A stretch of DNA of 64,000 nt from SG8-30 sp963710135 (GTDB lineage: Bacteria > Pseudomonadota > Gammaproteobacteria > Steroidobacterales > Steroidobacteraceae). This document shows, piece after piece, positions 55,511-63,895 of this stretch. The position numbers and the translations under genes were made by a program. The stretch spans positions 248,001-312,000 of the forward strand of contig CAVPYY010000002.1 of NCBI GenBank assembly GCA_963710135.1. Direction: 5' to 3'. Position 1 is the stretch's first letter. The number at the start of each line of letters is the position of its first letter. Under the pieces are notes generated by a model, which was not told the origin of the DNA, did no database searches, and saw nothing but the letters and a program-made list of their open reading frames with translations.

Positions 55511-56355
55511 GTTTGCGACGCCCGGCGGAGATCCCGGCCGCGCTGGGCGCGTTGATTCGCCGCCGGCATGCGCGGTTTCGCCGCGAACTGGCGGCTGCCG
55601 TGGCCGACCAGTCCATCGCGCATGTGCATCAGGCGCGCGTCCAGGCGCGAGCGCTGCGCTCGGTACTGGGCACCCTGCGGCCGGTGGTCGACGCCACGCT
55701 GCTGGAGCGCAGTCGACGCGAGCTACGCGCCTTGGCGCGGGACCTGGAGGAAGTCCGCGAAGCGGACGTGCGCCGGGACTGGCTGCTCGAGCTGGCCGGC
55801 GAGGCGGGCACCCTCGAATCGGACTTGCACCGGCACCTGATCGAGGCACTGGAGCAGGCCCGCGCCACCGCGCGGCGACGTTTGCGGGAGCGGGCTGCGT
55901 CGACGGCTTGGCGCCAAAGGCTCGACCGCTTGCAGCGATCACTCGCCGCCGGGCAGCTGATCAGCGCGCGGACGCTGGCGCCGCGCCAGCTGGCGGCCCT
56001 GCTCGAGCGTCGCTGGCGCCGTCTCAGCAAGCAGGGCCGGCATGCGCCGCAGGCTGGGGCCGAGGCGCTGCACGAACTGCGTCTTGCGGTCAAACATGCA
56101 CGCTACGCCAGTGAGGCGTTGTTGCCGCTGCTCGGGATCGAGCCGCGGCCTTATGTGAAACCGCTAAAGGCCCTGCAGTCCTGCCTGGGGGACCATCACG
56201 ACGCGGTGCTCGCCGGCGAGTGGCTTGCCAGACTCGGCGAACCACCGGGCGCGAGTCTGGCGGCGGCGCTCGGCCGGGACGTCGAGCGGCGCATCGCGCA
56301 GCGCGAGCGCCAGCTCGCGGGCCTGTTGCACAAGCTCAAGCGCCCGCCGCTCTAG
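55477..56355 (+). CDS. CHAD domain protein
   Basis: The protein of up to 292 residues is a CHAD domain made of two four-helix halves rich in conserved histidines and basic residues: RRRHARFRRELAAAVADQSI, VHQARVQARALRSVLGTLRP, and in the second half LHELRLAVKHARYASEALLP, LLGIEPRPYVKPLKALQSCL and GDHHDAVLAGEWL. CHAD domains bind polyphosphate. The gene lacks the CYTH triphosphatase domain that often accompanies them. The ATG start overlaps cbpM by 34 bases; GTG 55507 (GTGA overlap) is an equally plausible start. It is convergent with the receiver gene (4-base overlap). Confidence 0.85.
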   Translation: MSRALADPAIVSLRRPAEIPAALGALIRRRHARFRRELAAAVADQSIAHVHQARVQARALRSVLGTLRPVVDATLLERSRRELRALARDLEEVREADVRRDWLLELAGEAGTLESDLHRHLIEALEQARATARRRLRERAASTAWRQRLDRLQRSLAAGQLISARTLAPRQLAALLERRWRRLSKQGRHAPQAGAEALHELRLAVKHARYASEALLPLLGIEPRPYVKPLKALQSCLGDHHDAVLAGEWLARLGEPPGASLAAALGRDVERRIAQRERQLAGLLHKLKRPPL

Positions 56356-56759
56356 GCGGGACGCGTTCGATCCGCGGCGATGTGCCGGTCCTCGGACCGC
56401 GCGGCGACCAGCCGGCGGACGTGCCAGACCAGCAAGCGCTCGACGTGCGGTTTCTCGAGGAAATCGATGGCGCCGGCCCGCATCGCGGCGACGGCCGTCG
56501 CAACCTCGCCGTCATCCGCCAGCAGGATGACCGGCGTCACGATCCCGCGGCTGCGCAGGGCCTTGATCACGTCGAGCCCGCTCATGTCGGGCAGTCGCAG
56601 GTCGCTGATCACGCACAGCGGATCTTCGGGCAGGGCCGCCAGGCAGGCCGCTCCGCTGGCGAATTCCTGGATACGCGTGCCGAGTGGACCCAGCGAGTCG
56701 GCGATCCGGCGTCTGAGCGCCGAGTCCTCATCGATCAAGCAAACGACTGGTAGCGGCAC
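56352..56759 (-). CDS. Stand-alone receiver-domain response regulator
   Basis: This 135-residue protein from GTG 56759 is a single CheY-like receiver: VVCLIDEDSALRRRIADSLG (acidic pocket at D10-E11-D12), phospho-acceptor D53 in CVISDLRLPDMSGLDVIKAL, and the lysine K103 in AIDFLEKPH. The usual Thr/Ser after strand 4 is replaced: VTPVILLADDGE has Ala at that position. It resembles the FixJ receiver domain nearby (both end DFxxKP). Signalling by phosphorylation is likely to be unusual or damped. A TTG at 56789 could give a longer N-terminus. It lies 163 bases after fixJ in the same direction and has no output domain. Confidence 0.82.
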   Translation of the reverse strand: MPLPVVCLIDEDSALRRRIADSLGPLGTRIQEFASGAACLAALPEDPLCVISDLRLPDMSGLDVIKALRSRGIVTPVILLADDGEVATAVAAMRAGAIDFLEKPHVERLLVWHVRRLVAARSEDRHIAADRTRPA

Positions 56760-56922
56760 AGCTGACGGTCCATGGCAGCCACGTTGCAAACTGGCCGCAG
56801 GGTCAGCGGACGGTGCGGCACGGGATGCGGGCAGTATCCCGGCCGACTCCGCGACGGCAGAATAAGAGGAAACCCCTACAGCGGAAGGGCCGCGGCCCAG
56901 AATTCGCCGCGGATCGCCGCCA

Positions 56923-57540
56923 TCAGTTCTCCCGGCGTGCCTCGATCACCATGCGCACCAGATGCGCCAGCGAGTTCGCACCCATTTTCTCCATCACCCG
57001 CGCCCGATGGATTTCCACGGTGCGCTGGCTGACGTTGAGGTCGCCGGCGATGACCTTGTTGGCCTTGCCCTGGGTCACCAGCTCGAGGACTTCGCCTTCA
57101 CGGGGCGTGAGCTGCCCCATGCGGCGGCGGATCTCGTCGCGCTCCTTGAGGGAGCTGCGCATCTCGCGATCCTTCTCCAGCGCCCGGTTGATGCGATCGA
57201 TCAGATCCTGGTCGCGAAAAGGCTTCTGGATGAAATCGACCGCTCCGGCCTGCATGGCCTCCACGGCCATCGGTACGTCGCCATGGCCGGTAATGAACAC
57301 GATCGGCGTAATGGAATGCCGGTCATTCAGTTGCTGCTGCAGCTCGAGACCGCTCATGCCCGGCATGCGGATGTCCAGCACCAGGCATCCCGCGCGGTCG
57401 GGGTCGTACTGGTCGAGGAACTCCTGCGCCGCGGCATGGGTTTCGACCGGCAACCCCACCGACTTCAGCAGGAGCCGCAATGACGTGCGGACTGCCTCGT
57501 CATCATCCACTACAAACACGGTCGCCGGCTTTTCCTTCAT
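56923..57540 (-). CDS. fixJ: FixJ-family two-component response regulator
   Basis: The 205-residue protein has a receiver domain (TVFVVDDDEAVRTSLRLLLK, phospho-acceptor D56 in CLVLDIRMPGMSGLELQQQL, FITGHGDVPMAVEAMQAGAV, K106 in DFIQKPF). A LuxR-type helix-turn-helix follows (LTPREGEVLELVTQGKANKV, DLNVSQRTVEIHRARVMEKM). This is the FixJ layout, activating transcription when phosphorylated by FixL. Its ATG overlaps the FixL stop by 4 bases (ATGA), so the two are translationally coupled. Likely targets include microaerobic genes such as those of the cbb3 oxidase, but no target site was identified. Confidence 0.92.
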   Translation of the reverse strand: MKEKPATVFVVDDDEAVRTSLRLLLKSVGLPVETHAAAQEFLDQYDPDRAGCLVLDIRMPGMSGLELQQQLNDRHSITPIVFITGHGDVPMAVEAMQAGAVDFIQKPFRDQDLIDRINRALEKDREMRSSLKERDEIRRRMGQLTPREGEVLELVTQGKANKVIAGDLNVSQRTVEIHRARVMEKMGANSLAHLVRMVIEARREN

Positions 57541-59528
57541 CGCTCCACCTCTGAGATCGCGGGCAGGGTAAAGAATACCGTGGCGCCGCCCCCCGGTGTT
57601 GGCCTGTGAGACAGTTGCCCGCCATGGGCGCGGAGGATCGAGCGGCTAATGGCGATGCCGAGCCCCGTTCCGGACGCCTTGGTCGTGAAGAACGGGTTGC
57701 CCAGGTTCTCGGCGACCTGTTGCGGGATCCCGGGCCCGTGGTCCGCCACGCTGATCTCGATGGCGCCTTCTTCGTCGAGCCGGGCGGCTATGATGATCTC
57801 CCGCTGCGGTCCCGGTGCTTCGTTGGTGGCGTCGATGGCGTTGCGGATGAGATTCAGCAGCACCTGCTGGATCTGAACCGGATCGCAGGAGACGGCTGGC
57901 AAGGTCCCGAAATCGGCGACATTCAGCCGGATGTCATTCAGCCGCGTGTCCGGCTCCGCGAACACCATCAGGTCGCCGATGAGTCTGGCCGGATCGATGC
58001 GCTCGGCGCGCGACTCTCGGTTCTTGACGAATGACCGCAGGCGCCGGATCACCTCGCCGGCCCGCAGCGCCTGGGCCGAAATCTGCGACAGCGCCAGCTC
58101 GGTATCCTCGGGGTCCAGGGCGCCAGGATTCGCCAGCATCCGCGACAGCGCCTGCGCGTAGTTCGTGATGGCGGTGAGCGGCTGGTTGATCTCGTGGGCC
58201 AGACCGGCGGCCATTTCGCCCATGGTCGACAGGCGGGCGAACTGGGTCAGCCGCTGCTGCGTCTGCCGGATCTCCTCGTCGGCCAGCTTGCGTTCACTGA
58301 TGTCATGCAGCGTGCCGACGACCTGGTCGTGACCGAGCGGGTCGCGCGTGATGCGCGCGATGGCATGGATCTGCCGCACGCTGCCGTCGGGCCGGACCAG
58401 GCGATACTCCATGTCCAGCGGCCGCCGCGCCTTGACCAGCTGGTCCCACTCCGCGACAAAACGCCTGCGATCGTCCGCGTGCACCGAACGGCTGACATAC
58501 TCGTCGAAGCGCATTGGCGGTCCGTCGGGGTCGGTGCCGACGATGCGATGCATCTGCTGCGACCAGTACACCGGCCCGTCAGGCAGGCGCACCTCGTAGT
58601 TGCCCAGCCTGGCGATCGCCTGCGCGTCCTGCAGCAGTTGCTCACTCTTGCGCAGGGCTTCGATGGCGCGGCGCTGCTCGGTGATGTCCTCGCCGCAGGA
58701 CAGCGTGCCGCTGACCAGCCCACGCTCGTCGCGCAGCACGACGTTGCGCCAGGCAATGAGCTTGCGCTTGCCGCTGCGGGTGACGATCTCGTGTTCGGCG
58801 TAATGGGCCGGCGAGGCGGTCCCCTCGAAGAAGCGCGCAAACATCGCCTTCGTCTCCGCCCGCAGCTCGTCCGGCAGGCAGGTGTCGAACCAGCCGCGAC
58901 CCACCAGATCGTCCTCGGGCCACTCGAGAATCTCGCAGCCCTTGCGGTTCACCAGCGAGATGGTGCCGCGGCTGTCGAGCGCCAGCATCATCACCTCGGC
59001 GAGGTCGAGATAGGCCTGCGCGCGGTCGCGCTCGCGGCGCAGGGCCTCCACGACGCGCTTGCGGTCGGTGATGTCGTGGATGAAGCCGACGAACCGGGCC
59101 GGCACCGTGCCCTCGATGCGCCCCACGGCCAGCGCCATGGGGAACAGTGAGCCGTCGCTGCGCTGGGCCACGACCTCGCGGCCCTTGCCGATGATCCGGT
59201 TCTCACCGGTTTCCAGGTGATGGCGGATGTAGCCGTCGTGCTGGCTGCGAAACGGCTCGGGCATGAGCATGCTGACATTGCGGCCCAGCACATCCATGCT
59301 CTGGAAGCCGAACAGCCTTTCCGCCGAGCGGTTGAAGGTCTCTATGCGGCCGTCCGCATCGATGATCACCACGGCGTCTACCGCAGCGTCGAGCACCGCG
59401 CGCAATTCGCGCTCGGCGATGGATCCACCAAATGGACATTGTCCGGCAGACTGGTTCACTGTGGGTGGCCCATCATCGCTGCTGCCGCGAACCGCGGCTG
59501 CGGGGCCGTATCGCCTCGTGGCGATCAC
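57537..59528 (-). CDS. fixL: FixL-like heme-PAS oxygen-sensor histidine kinase
   Basis: The 663-residue kinase lacks transmembrane helices. PAS domain 1 (about residues 40-145) matches the FixL heme domain: His97 in RSQHDGYIRHHLETGENRII aligns with heme-ligating His200 of Bradyrhizobium FixL, R117 with the O2-sensing Arg220 and M131 with Met234, so oxygen sensing through heme is expected. Two further PAS domains follow (about 165-280 and 290-410). The HisKA box LSTMGEMAAGLAHEINQP has phospho-acceptor H445, and the ATPase region holds VADHGPGIPQQVAENLGNPF and ASGTGLGIAISRS. Start GTG 59528; GTG 59459 is an alternative. It overlaps fixJ. Confidence 0.9.
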   Translation of the reverse strand: MIATRRYGPAAAVRGSSDDGPPTVNQSAGQCPFGGSIAERELRAVLDAAVDAVVIIDADGRIETFNRSAERLFGFQSMDVLGRNVSMLMPEPFRSQHDGYIRHHLETGENRIIGKGREVVAQRSDGSLFPMALAVGRIEGTVPARFVGFIHDITDRKRVVEALRRERDRAQAYLDLAEVMMLALDSRGTISLVNRKGCEILEWPEDDLVGRGWFDTCLPDELRAETKAMFARFFEGTASPAHYAEHEIVTRSGKRKLIAWRNVVLRDERGLVSGTLSCGEDITEQRRAIEALRKSEQLLQDAQAIARLGNYEVRLPDGPVYWSQQMHRIVGTDPDGPPMRFDEYVSRSVHADDRRRFVAEWDQLVKARRPLDMEYRLVRPDGSVRQIHAIARITRDPLGHDQVVGTLHDISERKLADEEIRQTQQRLTQFARLSTMGEMAAGLAHEINQPLTAITNYAQALSRMLANPGALDPEDTELALSQISAQALRAGEVIRRLRSFVKNRESRAERIDPARLIGDLMVFAEPDTRLNDIRLNVADFGTLPAVSCDPVQIQQVLLNLIRNAIDATNEAPGPQREIIIAARLDEEGAIEISVADHGPGIPQQVAENLGNPFFTTKASGTGLGIAISRSILRAHGGQLSHRPTPGGGATVFFTLPAISEVER

Positions 59529-59551
59529 GGCAAGTCGCGCGGCTGCGCGGG

Positions 59552-59890
59552 TCAGTAGTCGTCGCGGTCGCCGTAGCGGCCGCCATCATCCTCTTCTTCG
59601 TCGTCGTCCCAATCGTCGTCGTCTTCGTCCTCGTCGTCGTCGTCCCAGTCGTCTTCGTCGTCGTCTTCGTCCTCGTCGTCACCTTCGTCGCCCGTCCACC
59701 CTTCAGGCTGCTCGGTGAGTTCCAGGTCGAGTTCCTTCCAGGTGTCGTAGTCCAGCTCCTCGATATCGCCGTCGGAGTACTGGATCTCGACCAGTTCCGC
59801 GTCCTCGTCCAGTGACAGGACGACGAAGACGTCCTGGTCCTCGAGGTTCTCGTACCACTGGCCTCGCACCGGATCGTGTTCTCTGCCCAT
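59552..59890 (-). CDS. DUF6763-like protein with a very acidic C-terminal tail
   Basis: The 112-residue protein begins with a short globular region (MGREHDPVRGQWYENLEDQD, VFVVLSLDEDAELVEIQYSD, GDIEELDYDTWKELDLEL, residues 1-58), matching the small gammaproteobacterial DUF6763 family. From about residue 65 to the end it is almost entirely Asp and Glu with spaced Trp and Gly (DDWDDDDEDEDDDDWDDDEE). The family has no known function; the acid tail may bind basic proteins or cations. The coding strand here is a GAC/GAG/GAT repeat prone to slippage. It lies 23 bases upstream of fixL on the same strand. Confidence 0.75.
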   Translation of the reverse strand: MGREHDPVRGQWYENLEDQDVFVVLSLDEDAELVEIQYSDGDIEELDYDTWKELDLELTEQPEGWTGDEGDDEDEDDDEDDWDDDDEDEDDDDWDDDEEEDDGGRYGDRDDY

Positions 59891-60059
59891 GCGGGCGCCC
59901 TCTCTTGCGGATACTGCGGATTCGGAACTCTGGGACGCCTCGAATATTAGGTGGCTGGCGCACCGCTGGCAACGCCGTTGCGTGAACCCGGAACCGGGGG
60001 CCGGCCAGCCTCGATTGCGGCCTGCGCCCTGCACGTCCTGCCGCAGCGCCTGCGCAGGG

Positions 60060-60087
60060 TGCGTATGCCCTTAAGAGCCTCTACGCA
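60060..60087. repeat. Short inverted repeat upstream of the DksA-like gene
   Basis: TGCGTA (60060-60065) and TACGCA (60082-60087) are complementary across 16 bases. They sit 65-92 bases before the GTG start at 60152, in the 261-base gap 59891-60151. The gap shows no gene. The repeat may be an operator or a leader hairpin, but chance is possible for six bases. Confidence 0.2.
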
Positions 60088-60151
60088 TAGGCCCGGGTCA
60101 CCGACTGTCGCACCATCGGACAGGGGGAAAGCCTGGCACAGTGAGGGCGCC

Positions 60152-60487
60152 GTGACGGATCTCGCGGAAATCCGCAGGAGGCTGGTCGAGCGCAAGCGGG
60201 AGTTGCTCGTGCGCGCGGGCGAGGTGCACGCCGACATGACGCGTGCCGAGGGTCCGCTGGACCAGGATTTCGCCGAGCAGGTCGTGCAGATGGAGAATGA
60301 CGGCGTGCTGGCCGGTCTGAGCGTGACGACCGCGAGCGAGATTGCGCAGATCAATCGCGCGCTCAAGCGAATCGATGACGGGCACTACGGCGAGTGCGCC
60401 GTCTGCGGCGAGGCCATCGACGAGCGCCGCCTGAAGGCGCTGCCGCAATCCGATCGCTGTATCCGCTGTGCCGAGTTTGCCGGCTGA
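60152..60487 (+). CDS. DksA/TraR-family zinc-finger protein
   Basis: The 111-residue protein has an N-terminal coiled coil (LAEIRRRLVERKRELLVRAG, about residues 3-60) and a C-terminal C4 zinc finger of the DksA/TraR type (YGECAVCGEAIDERRLKALP, then CIRC). It resembles short DksA relatives that enter the RNA polymerase secondary channel and alter promoter choice under stress. It is shorter than DksA (about 150 residues), and the catalytic DxxDxA tip of DksA is not obvious; the tip region reads GPLDQDFAEQVVQMENDGVL. The GTG start has a GAGGG ribosome binding site. It is convergent with the TauE-family gene (10-base gap). Confidence 0.87.
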   Translation: MTDLAEIRRRLVERKRELLVRAGEVHADMTRAEGPLDQDFAEQVVQMENDGVLAGLSVTTASEIAQINRALKRIDDGHYGECAVCGEAIDERRLKALPQSDRCIRCAEFAG

Positions 60488-60497
60488 ATCCGCGATC

Positions 60498-61244
60498 TCA
60501 ATGATGGTGCATCGACGCGTGGTCGGTCGCGCCAGCCCCTGCGTCGCCGTGGCCGGCGTGTGGCGCGAGCGGCCCGAGACCCGTCCAGACCGCGAAGACC
60601 AGCATCAGCAGGCCGGCGGAGAAGCGCAGCCGGGTTCCCGACAGGCGACGTGAGGCGAGGCTGCCGGCGAGCGTCAGTGCCAGCATCGAGGGCAGGGTGC
60701 CGGCCCCGAATGCCAGCATGGTCAAGGCACCCCCGGCTGCGCTGCCCGTCGCCGCCGCCAGCGCCAGCGCGGAGTAGACGAGTCCGCAGGGCAGGAAGCC
60801 CCACAGCATGCCGAGTACCGCGAAGCGCAGGGTGCCGGGCAACGCCAGCGACTTGCCCGCCAGCGGCTGCACCCGCCGCCAAAGCTGCCCGCCGATGCGC
60901 TCGAGCCGCAGCAGGTCGCGGCCCGTCAGGAGCTGTAGCGCCAGCGCGGCCATCAGCAAGGCGGCCACCAGCCGCAAGGTGATCGCCATCGGCCGAAGCG
61001 GCAGCTGGGTGAGCGTGGCGCCAACGATGGCGCCCACCGCCGCGCCGAGCAGCACGTAGCCGGCGAGCCGGCCGCCGTTGAAGGTCAGTCCGGCGGCCAG
61101 CGGCCGCGACGCCGGACCCGCGGCCTGCGCGCGACTGCCCGCCGCTGCGGCGATGCCACCGCACATCGCCAAGCAGTGCACGCTGCCCGCCACGCCGAGC
61201 GTCAGCCCGGCCGCGAGGGTGGGCCAGGGAACGTCGATCAGCAT
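60498..61244 (-). CDS. TauE/SafE-family membrane protein (CcoH/cytochrome oxidase maturation type)
   Basis: The 248-residue inner-membrane protein has six to seven helices and carries the urease-accessory/SafE-like signature LTLGVAGSVHCLAMCGGIAA near residue 12 and GFLPCGLVYSALALAAATGS near 150, with a paired HCxxMC motif able to bind copper. The C-terminus is His-rich (HAGHGDAGAGATDHASMHHH). Genes of this family follow ccoS/ccoI in many proteobacteria and are thought to help metal handling for cbb3 oxidase; a sulfite-export role as in TauE is less likely here. The ATG at 61244 overlaps the ccoS stop by 7 bases, so it is the third gene of the cco assembly operon. Confidence 0.85.
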   Translation of the reverse strand: MLIDVPWPTLAAGLTLGVAGSVHCLAMCGGIAAAAGSRAQAAGPASRPLAAGLTFNGGRLAGYVLLGAAVGAIVGATLTQLPLRPMAITLRLVAALLMAALALQLLTGRDLLRLERIGGQLWRRVQPLAGKSLALPGTLRFAVLGMLWGFLPCGLVYSALALAAATGSAAGGALTMLAFGAGTLPSMLALTLAGSLASRRLSGTRLRFSAGLLMLVFAVWTGLGPLAPHAGHGDAGAGATDHASMHHH

Positions 61245-61453
61245 GAGTCGTTGCGCTCCGTGTTGGTCGCTGCCGCTTTCGCGGAGGGCTTGCCCTCGCC
61301 GGCGGGCTGCGGCGCCTGCTCGTCCACCAGCACCGACCAGCCCGGGGTGTCGAGGTCGTCGAACTGGCCGTTGCCGACCGCCCAGAAAAAGGCCCAGGCC
61401 CCCGCCGCGAGCAGCACCAGGCCGAGCGGAATGAGGATGTAGACGACGCTCAC
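61238..61453 (-). CDS. ccoS: cbb3-type cytochrome oxidase assembly protein CcoS
   Basis: This 71-residue single-pass membrane protein starts with GTG 61453: YILIPLGLVLLAAGAWAFFW then AVGNGQFDDLDTPG, the classic CcoS pattern (membrane helix followed by a Q-F/Y-D-D-L-D-T/x-P motif). CcoS is needed to insert heme and copper into the cbb3 oxidase. It is translationally coupled on both sides: GTGA overlap with ccoI upstream and 7-base overlap with the TauE/SafE-family gene downstream. The tail is longer than usual (to about residue 71) and rich in Ala, Lys and Glu. Confidence 0.92.
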   Translation of the reverse strand: MSVVYILIPLGLVLLAAGAWAFFWAVGNGQFDDLDTPGWSVLVDEQAPQPAGEGKPSAKAAATNTERNDSC

Positions 61454-63891
61454 GCGGCGACCTCCGCGCCGATCGCCTGGCGCTCGGGTTGAGGTCCGGC
61501 GGGCGGGTCCGAGCGCAGGCGCAGGGCATTGCCGACGACCAGCAACGAGCTGGCCGACATGCCGATGGCCGCGGCCCATGGCGGGATCAGTCCCAGCGCC
61601 GCCAGCGGCAGGGCTGCGAGGTTGTAGAGCACGGCCCAGGCGAGATTCTGGCGGATGACCGCGACCGTGCGTCGCGCCGTGCCCACCGCATCGGCGAGAC
61701 CGCGCAGGTCGCTCTGCATCAGCACGGCATCCGCGCTGGTCTGCGCGAGCGCCGCGCCGGCCCCCATGGCGATCGACACGTCGGCCGCGGCCAGCACTGG
61801 CGCATCGTTGACACCGTCGCCGATCATCGCGATGCGCGCGCCCGACCTGCGCAACCGCTCGATCAAAGCCAGTTTGTCGGCCGGCCCGAGCCGGGCGTGC
61901 CAGTCGCGGGCCGCGATGCGGCTGGCGACGCTGCCGACCGCCTCGGCATGGTCCCCGCTGGCGATCACCAGCTCCAGGCCCAGCGCGCGCAAATCGTCCG
62001 CGGCGGCGACCGCCGAGGCGCGTAGCGCATCGTCGATGGTCACCACGGCGAGCCACCGTCCGGCGCTGCCGAGGTACAGGCCGCGGTCAGTGCCGGGCGG
62101 AGCCGGCAACCCCACCAGCTCCGCGACCCAGTCCCGCCGGCCGATCCGATGCACAGCCCCATCGACGACGCCCTCGAGACCGAGCGAGGCGTGTGCGCGG
62201 ACGTTGCTGGTCGGCGGCAGTGGGCCGGCCGTGGCCCGGAAAGCCCGTGCCAGCGGGTGCGCCGACGACTGTTCGAGCGCCGCCGCGATCCGCATGCAGT
62301 CATCGGCGTCGAGCGTTCCGAGCGGCCGGCAGCTGCCGACCGCCGGCTTGCCTTCGGTGAGGGTTCCGGTCTTGTCGAGCACCACGTGGGTGACCGCGGC
62401 CAGCGCCTCGAGCGTGTCCGCCCGGGTCACCAGCAGCCCGCGGCGGGCCAGCGCAGCGGTGGCGGCCGTGATGGCGGTCGGCGTCGCCAGCGACAGGGCG
62501 CAGGGGCAGGTCACCACCAGCACCGCCAGCGTCGCCTCGAACGCGCGCGCGGGGTCGAGCCACATCCAGCACGACGCCACGCCGGCGGTCGCCAGCAGCA
62601 CCGCCGCAACGAACCAGGTCGCCCAGCGATCGGCCAGCCGGGCGATGGCCGGCCGCTCCGTCTGGGCGCGCTCCAGCAGCCGGACGATGCTGGCGAGCAC
62701 GGTGTCGCTGCCGGTCGCGGTCACCCGCATGTGGACCGGCTGCGTGGTGTTGATCGAGCCGCCGATCACGGCGTCGCCGGTGGTCTTCGCGACCGGCGCC
62801 GACTCGCCGGTCAGCAGCGACTCGTCCGCCGCCGTCTCGCCCTCGCACAGCAGGCCATCCGCCGGAAACGGCTCCCCGGCCGGGACCAGCAGCTCATCGA
62901 GCGGCTCGAGGTCATCGACCGGCACGCGTCGCGCGACGCCCTGTTCCAGCCGCGTCGCCAGCGCCGGCTGCAGCCGGACCAGGGCGTCGCTGGTGCTGCC
63001 GGCGCGGTGCCGCGCGCTCATTTCCGCGAAGCGCCCTATCGAGAGCAGAAACACGAACATGGTCACCGAGTCGAAATACACCTCGCCGCTGCCGTCGAAC
63101 GTGTTCCAGGTGCTGGCCGTGTAGGCCAGCAGCAGGGCGATACTGACCGGCACGTCCATGCCGAGCTGGCGCGCGCGCAAGCTCCGCCATGCGCCTTCCA
63201 GGAACGGCCGGCCGGCGTAAACCAGCACGGGCGTGGCCACGATCATGCTGACCAGCCGCAGGTACTGCTTGAGCACGGGGTCCATGCCGTCGAAAGCGCC
63301 CGCATACAGCGCCACCGCGAACATCATCACCTGCATCATGCCGAAGCCCGCGACGATGAGGCGCTTCAGCGCCTGGCGCCGCTCACGGGTCGCGACCTCG
63401 ACGATGTCGATCGCGCCGAGCACGTGCGGCCGATACCCGAGCGACTGGATGGCGCGCAACAGCGCGGACAGTCGTGCGCCGCCGGCGCGCCACTCCAGCC
63501 GGGCGCGTCCCGAGGCGGGATTGACCTGGATTGCCGTGACGCCAGCGGTTCGCTCCAGCCGCCGCTCCACCAGCCAGCTGCACGCGGCGCAGCGAATGCC
63601 CTCGAGCAGCAGGTTGACGGAATGGACATCGCCACTGGTCTTCACCAGCCGCTGCTGGATTTCCGGGCGGTCGTAGGTCACCCAGGCGTCTTCCGGGGTC
63701 TCATCGGGACGCGGGGCCGGCGCGTCGCGGAAGCGGTAATAGTCGGCGAGTCCGGCGTCGCGGATGAACTCCGCGGCCGCCTTGCAGCCCAGGCAGCACA
63801 TCGGCTGGTCCGTGTCGCCGAGACGGACCGCCAGCTCGAGACCGGCCGGGACCGGCTCGCCGCAGTGGTAGCAGGGCGTCAGCGCGGCCAC
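61450..63891 (-). CDS. ccoI: CcoI/FixI copper-translocating P1B-type ATPase
   Basis: The 813-residue inner-membrane pump supplies copper for cbb3 oxidase assembly. An N-terminal CxxC zinc-ribbon-like pair (C7/C10, then C32-C33 and C36) is followed by an HMA copper-binding domain (GIRCAACSWLVERRL, C101/C104). The transmembrane CPC motif is C462-P-C464 (VTCPCALSLATPTAITA), the phosphorylation motif is D506KTG (LDKTGTLTEG), and the hinge is IGDGVNDAPVLAAADVSIAM. Eight helices are predicted. The GTG start follows the fixH stop by 4 bases, placing it in the order FixH-CcoI-CcoS-TauE/SafE typical of cco assembly operons. Confidence 0.95.
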   Translation of the reverse strand: MAALTPCYHCGEPVPAGLELAVRLGDTDQPMCCLGCKAAAEFIRDAGLADYYRFRDAPAPRPDETPEDAWVTYDRPEIQQRLVKTSGDVHSVNLLLEGIRCAACSWLVERRLERTAGVTAIQVNPASGRARLEWRAGGARLSALLRAIQSLGYRPHVLGAIDIVEVATRERRQALKRLIVAGFGMMQVMMFAVALYAGAFDGMDPVLKQYLRLVSMIVATPVLVYAGRPFLEGAWRSLRARQLGMDVPVSIALLLAYTASTWNTFDGSGEVYFDSVTMFVFLLSIGRFAEMSARHRAGSTSDALVRLQPALATRLEQGVARRVPVDDLEPLDELLVPAGEPFPADGLLCEGETAADESLLTGESAPVAKTTGDAVIGGSINTTQPVHMRVTATGSDTVLASIVRLLERAQTERPAIARLADRWATWFVAAVLLATAGVASCWMWLDPARAFEATLAVLVVTCPCALSLATPTAITAATAALARRGLLVTRADTLEALAAVTHVVLDKTGTLTEGKPAVGSCRPLGTLDADDCMRIAAALEQSSAHPLARAFRATAGPLPPTSNVRAHASLGLEGVVDGAVHRIGRRDWVAELVGLPAPPGTDRGLYLGSAGRWLAVVTIDDALRASAVAAADDLRALGLELVIASGDHAEAVGSVASRIAARDWHARLGPADKLALIERLRRSGARIAMIGDGVNDAPVLAAADVSIAMGAGAALAQTSADAVLMQSDLRGLADAVGTARRTVAVIRQNLAWAVLYNLAALPLAALGLIPPWAAAIGMSASSLLVVGNALRLRSDPPAGPQPERQAIGAEVAA

Positions 63892-63895
63892 CGCC

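Noticed and set aside
59473..59682. Thr/Arg repeat open frame on the minus strand in the acidic-tail region
   Set aside because: It is the alternative frame of the Asp/Glu codon repeat of the DUF6763-like gene.
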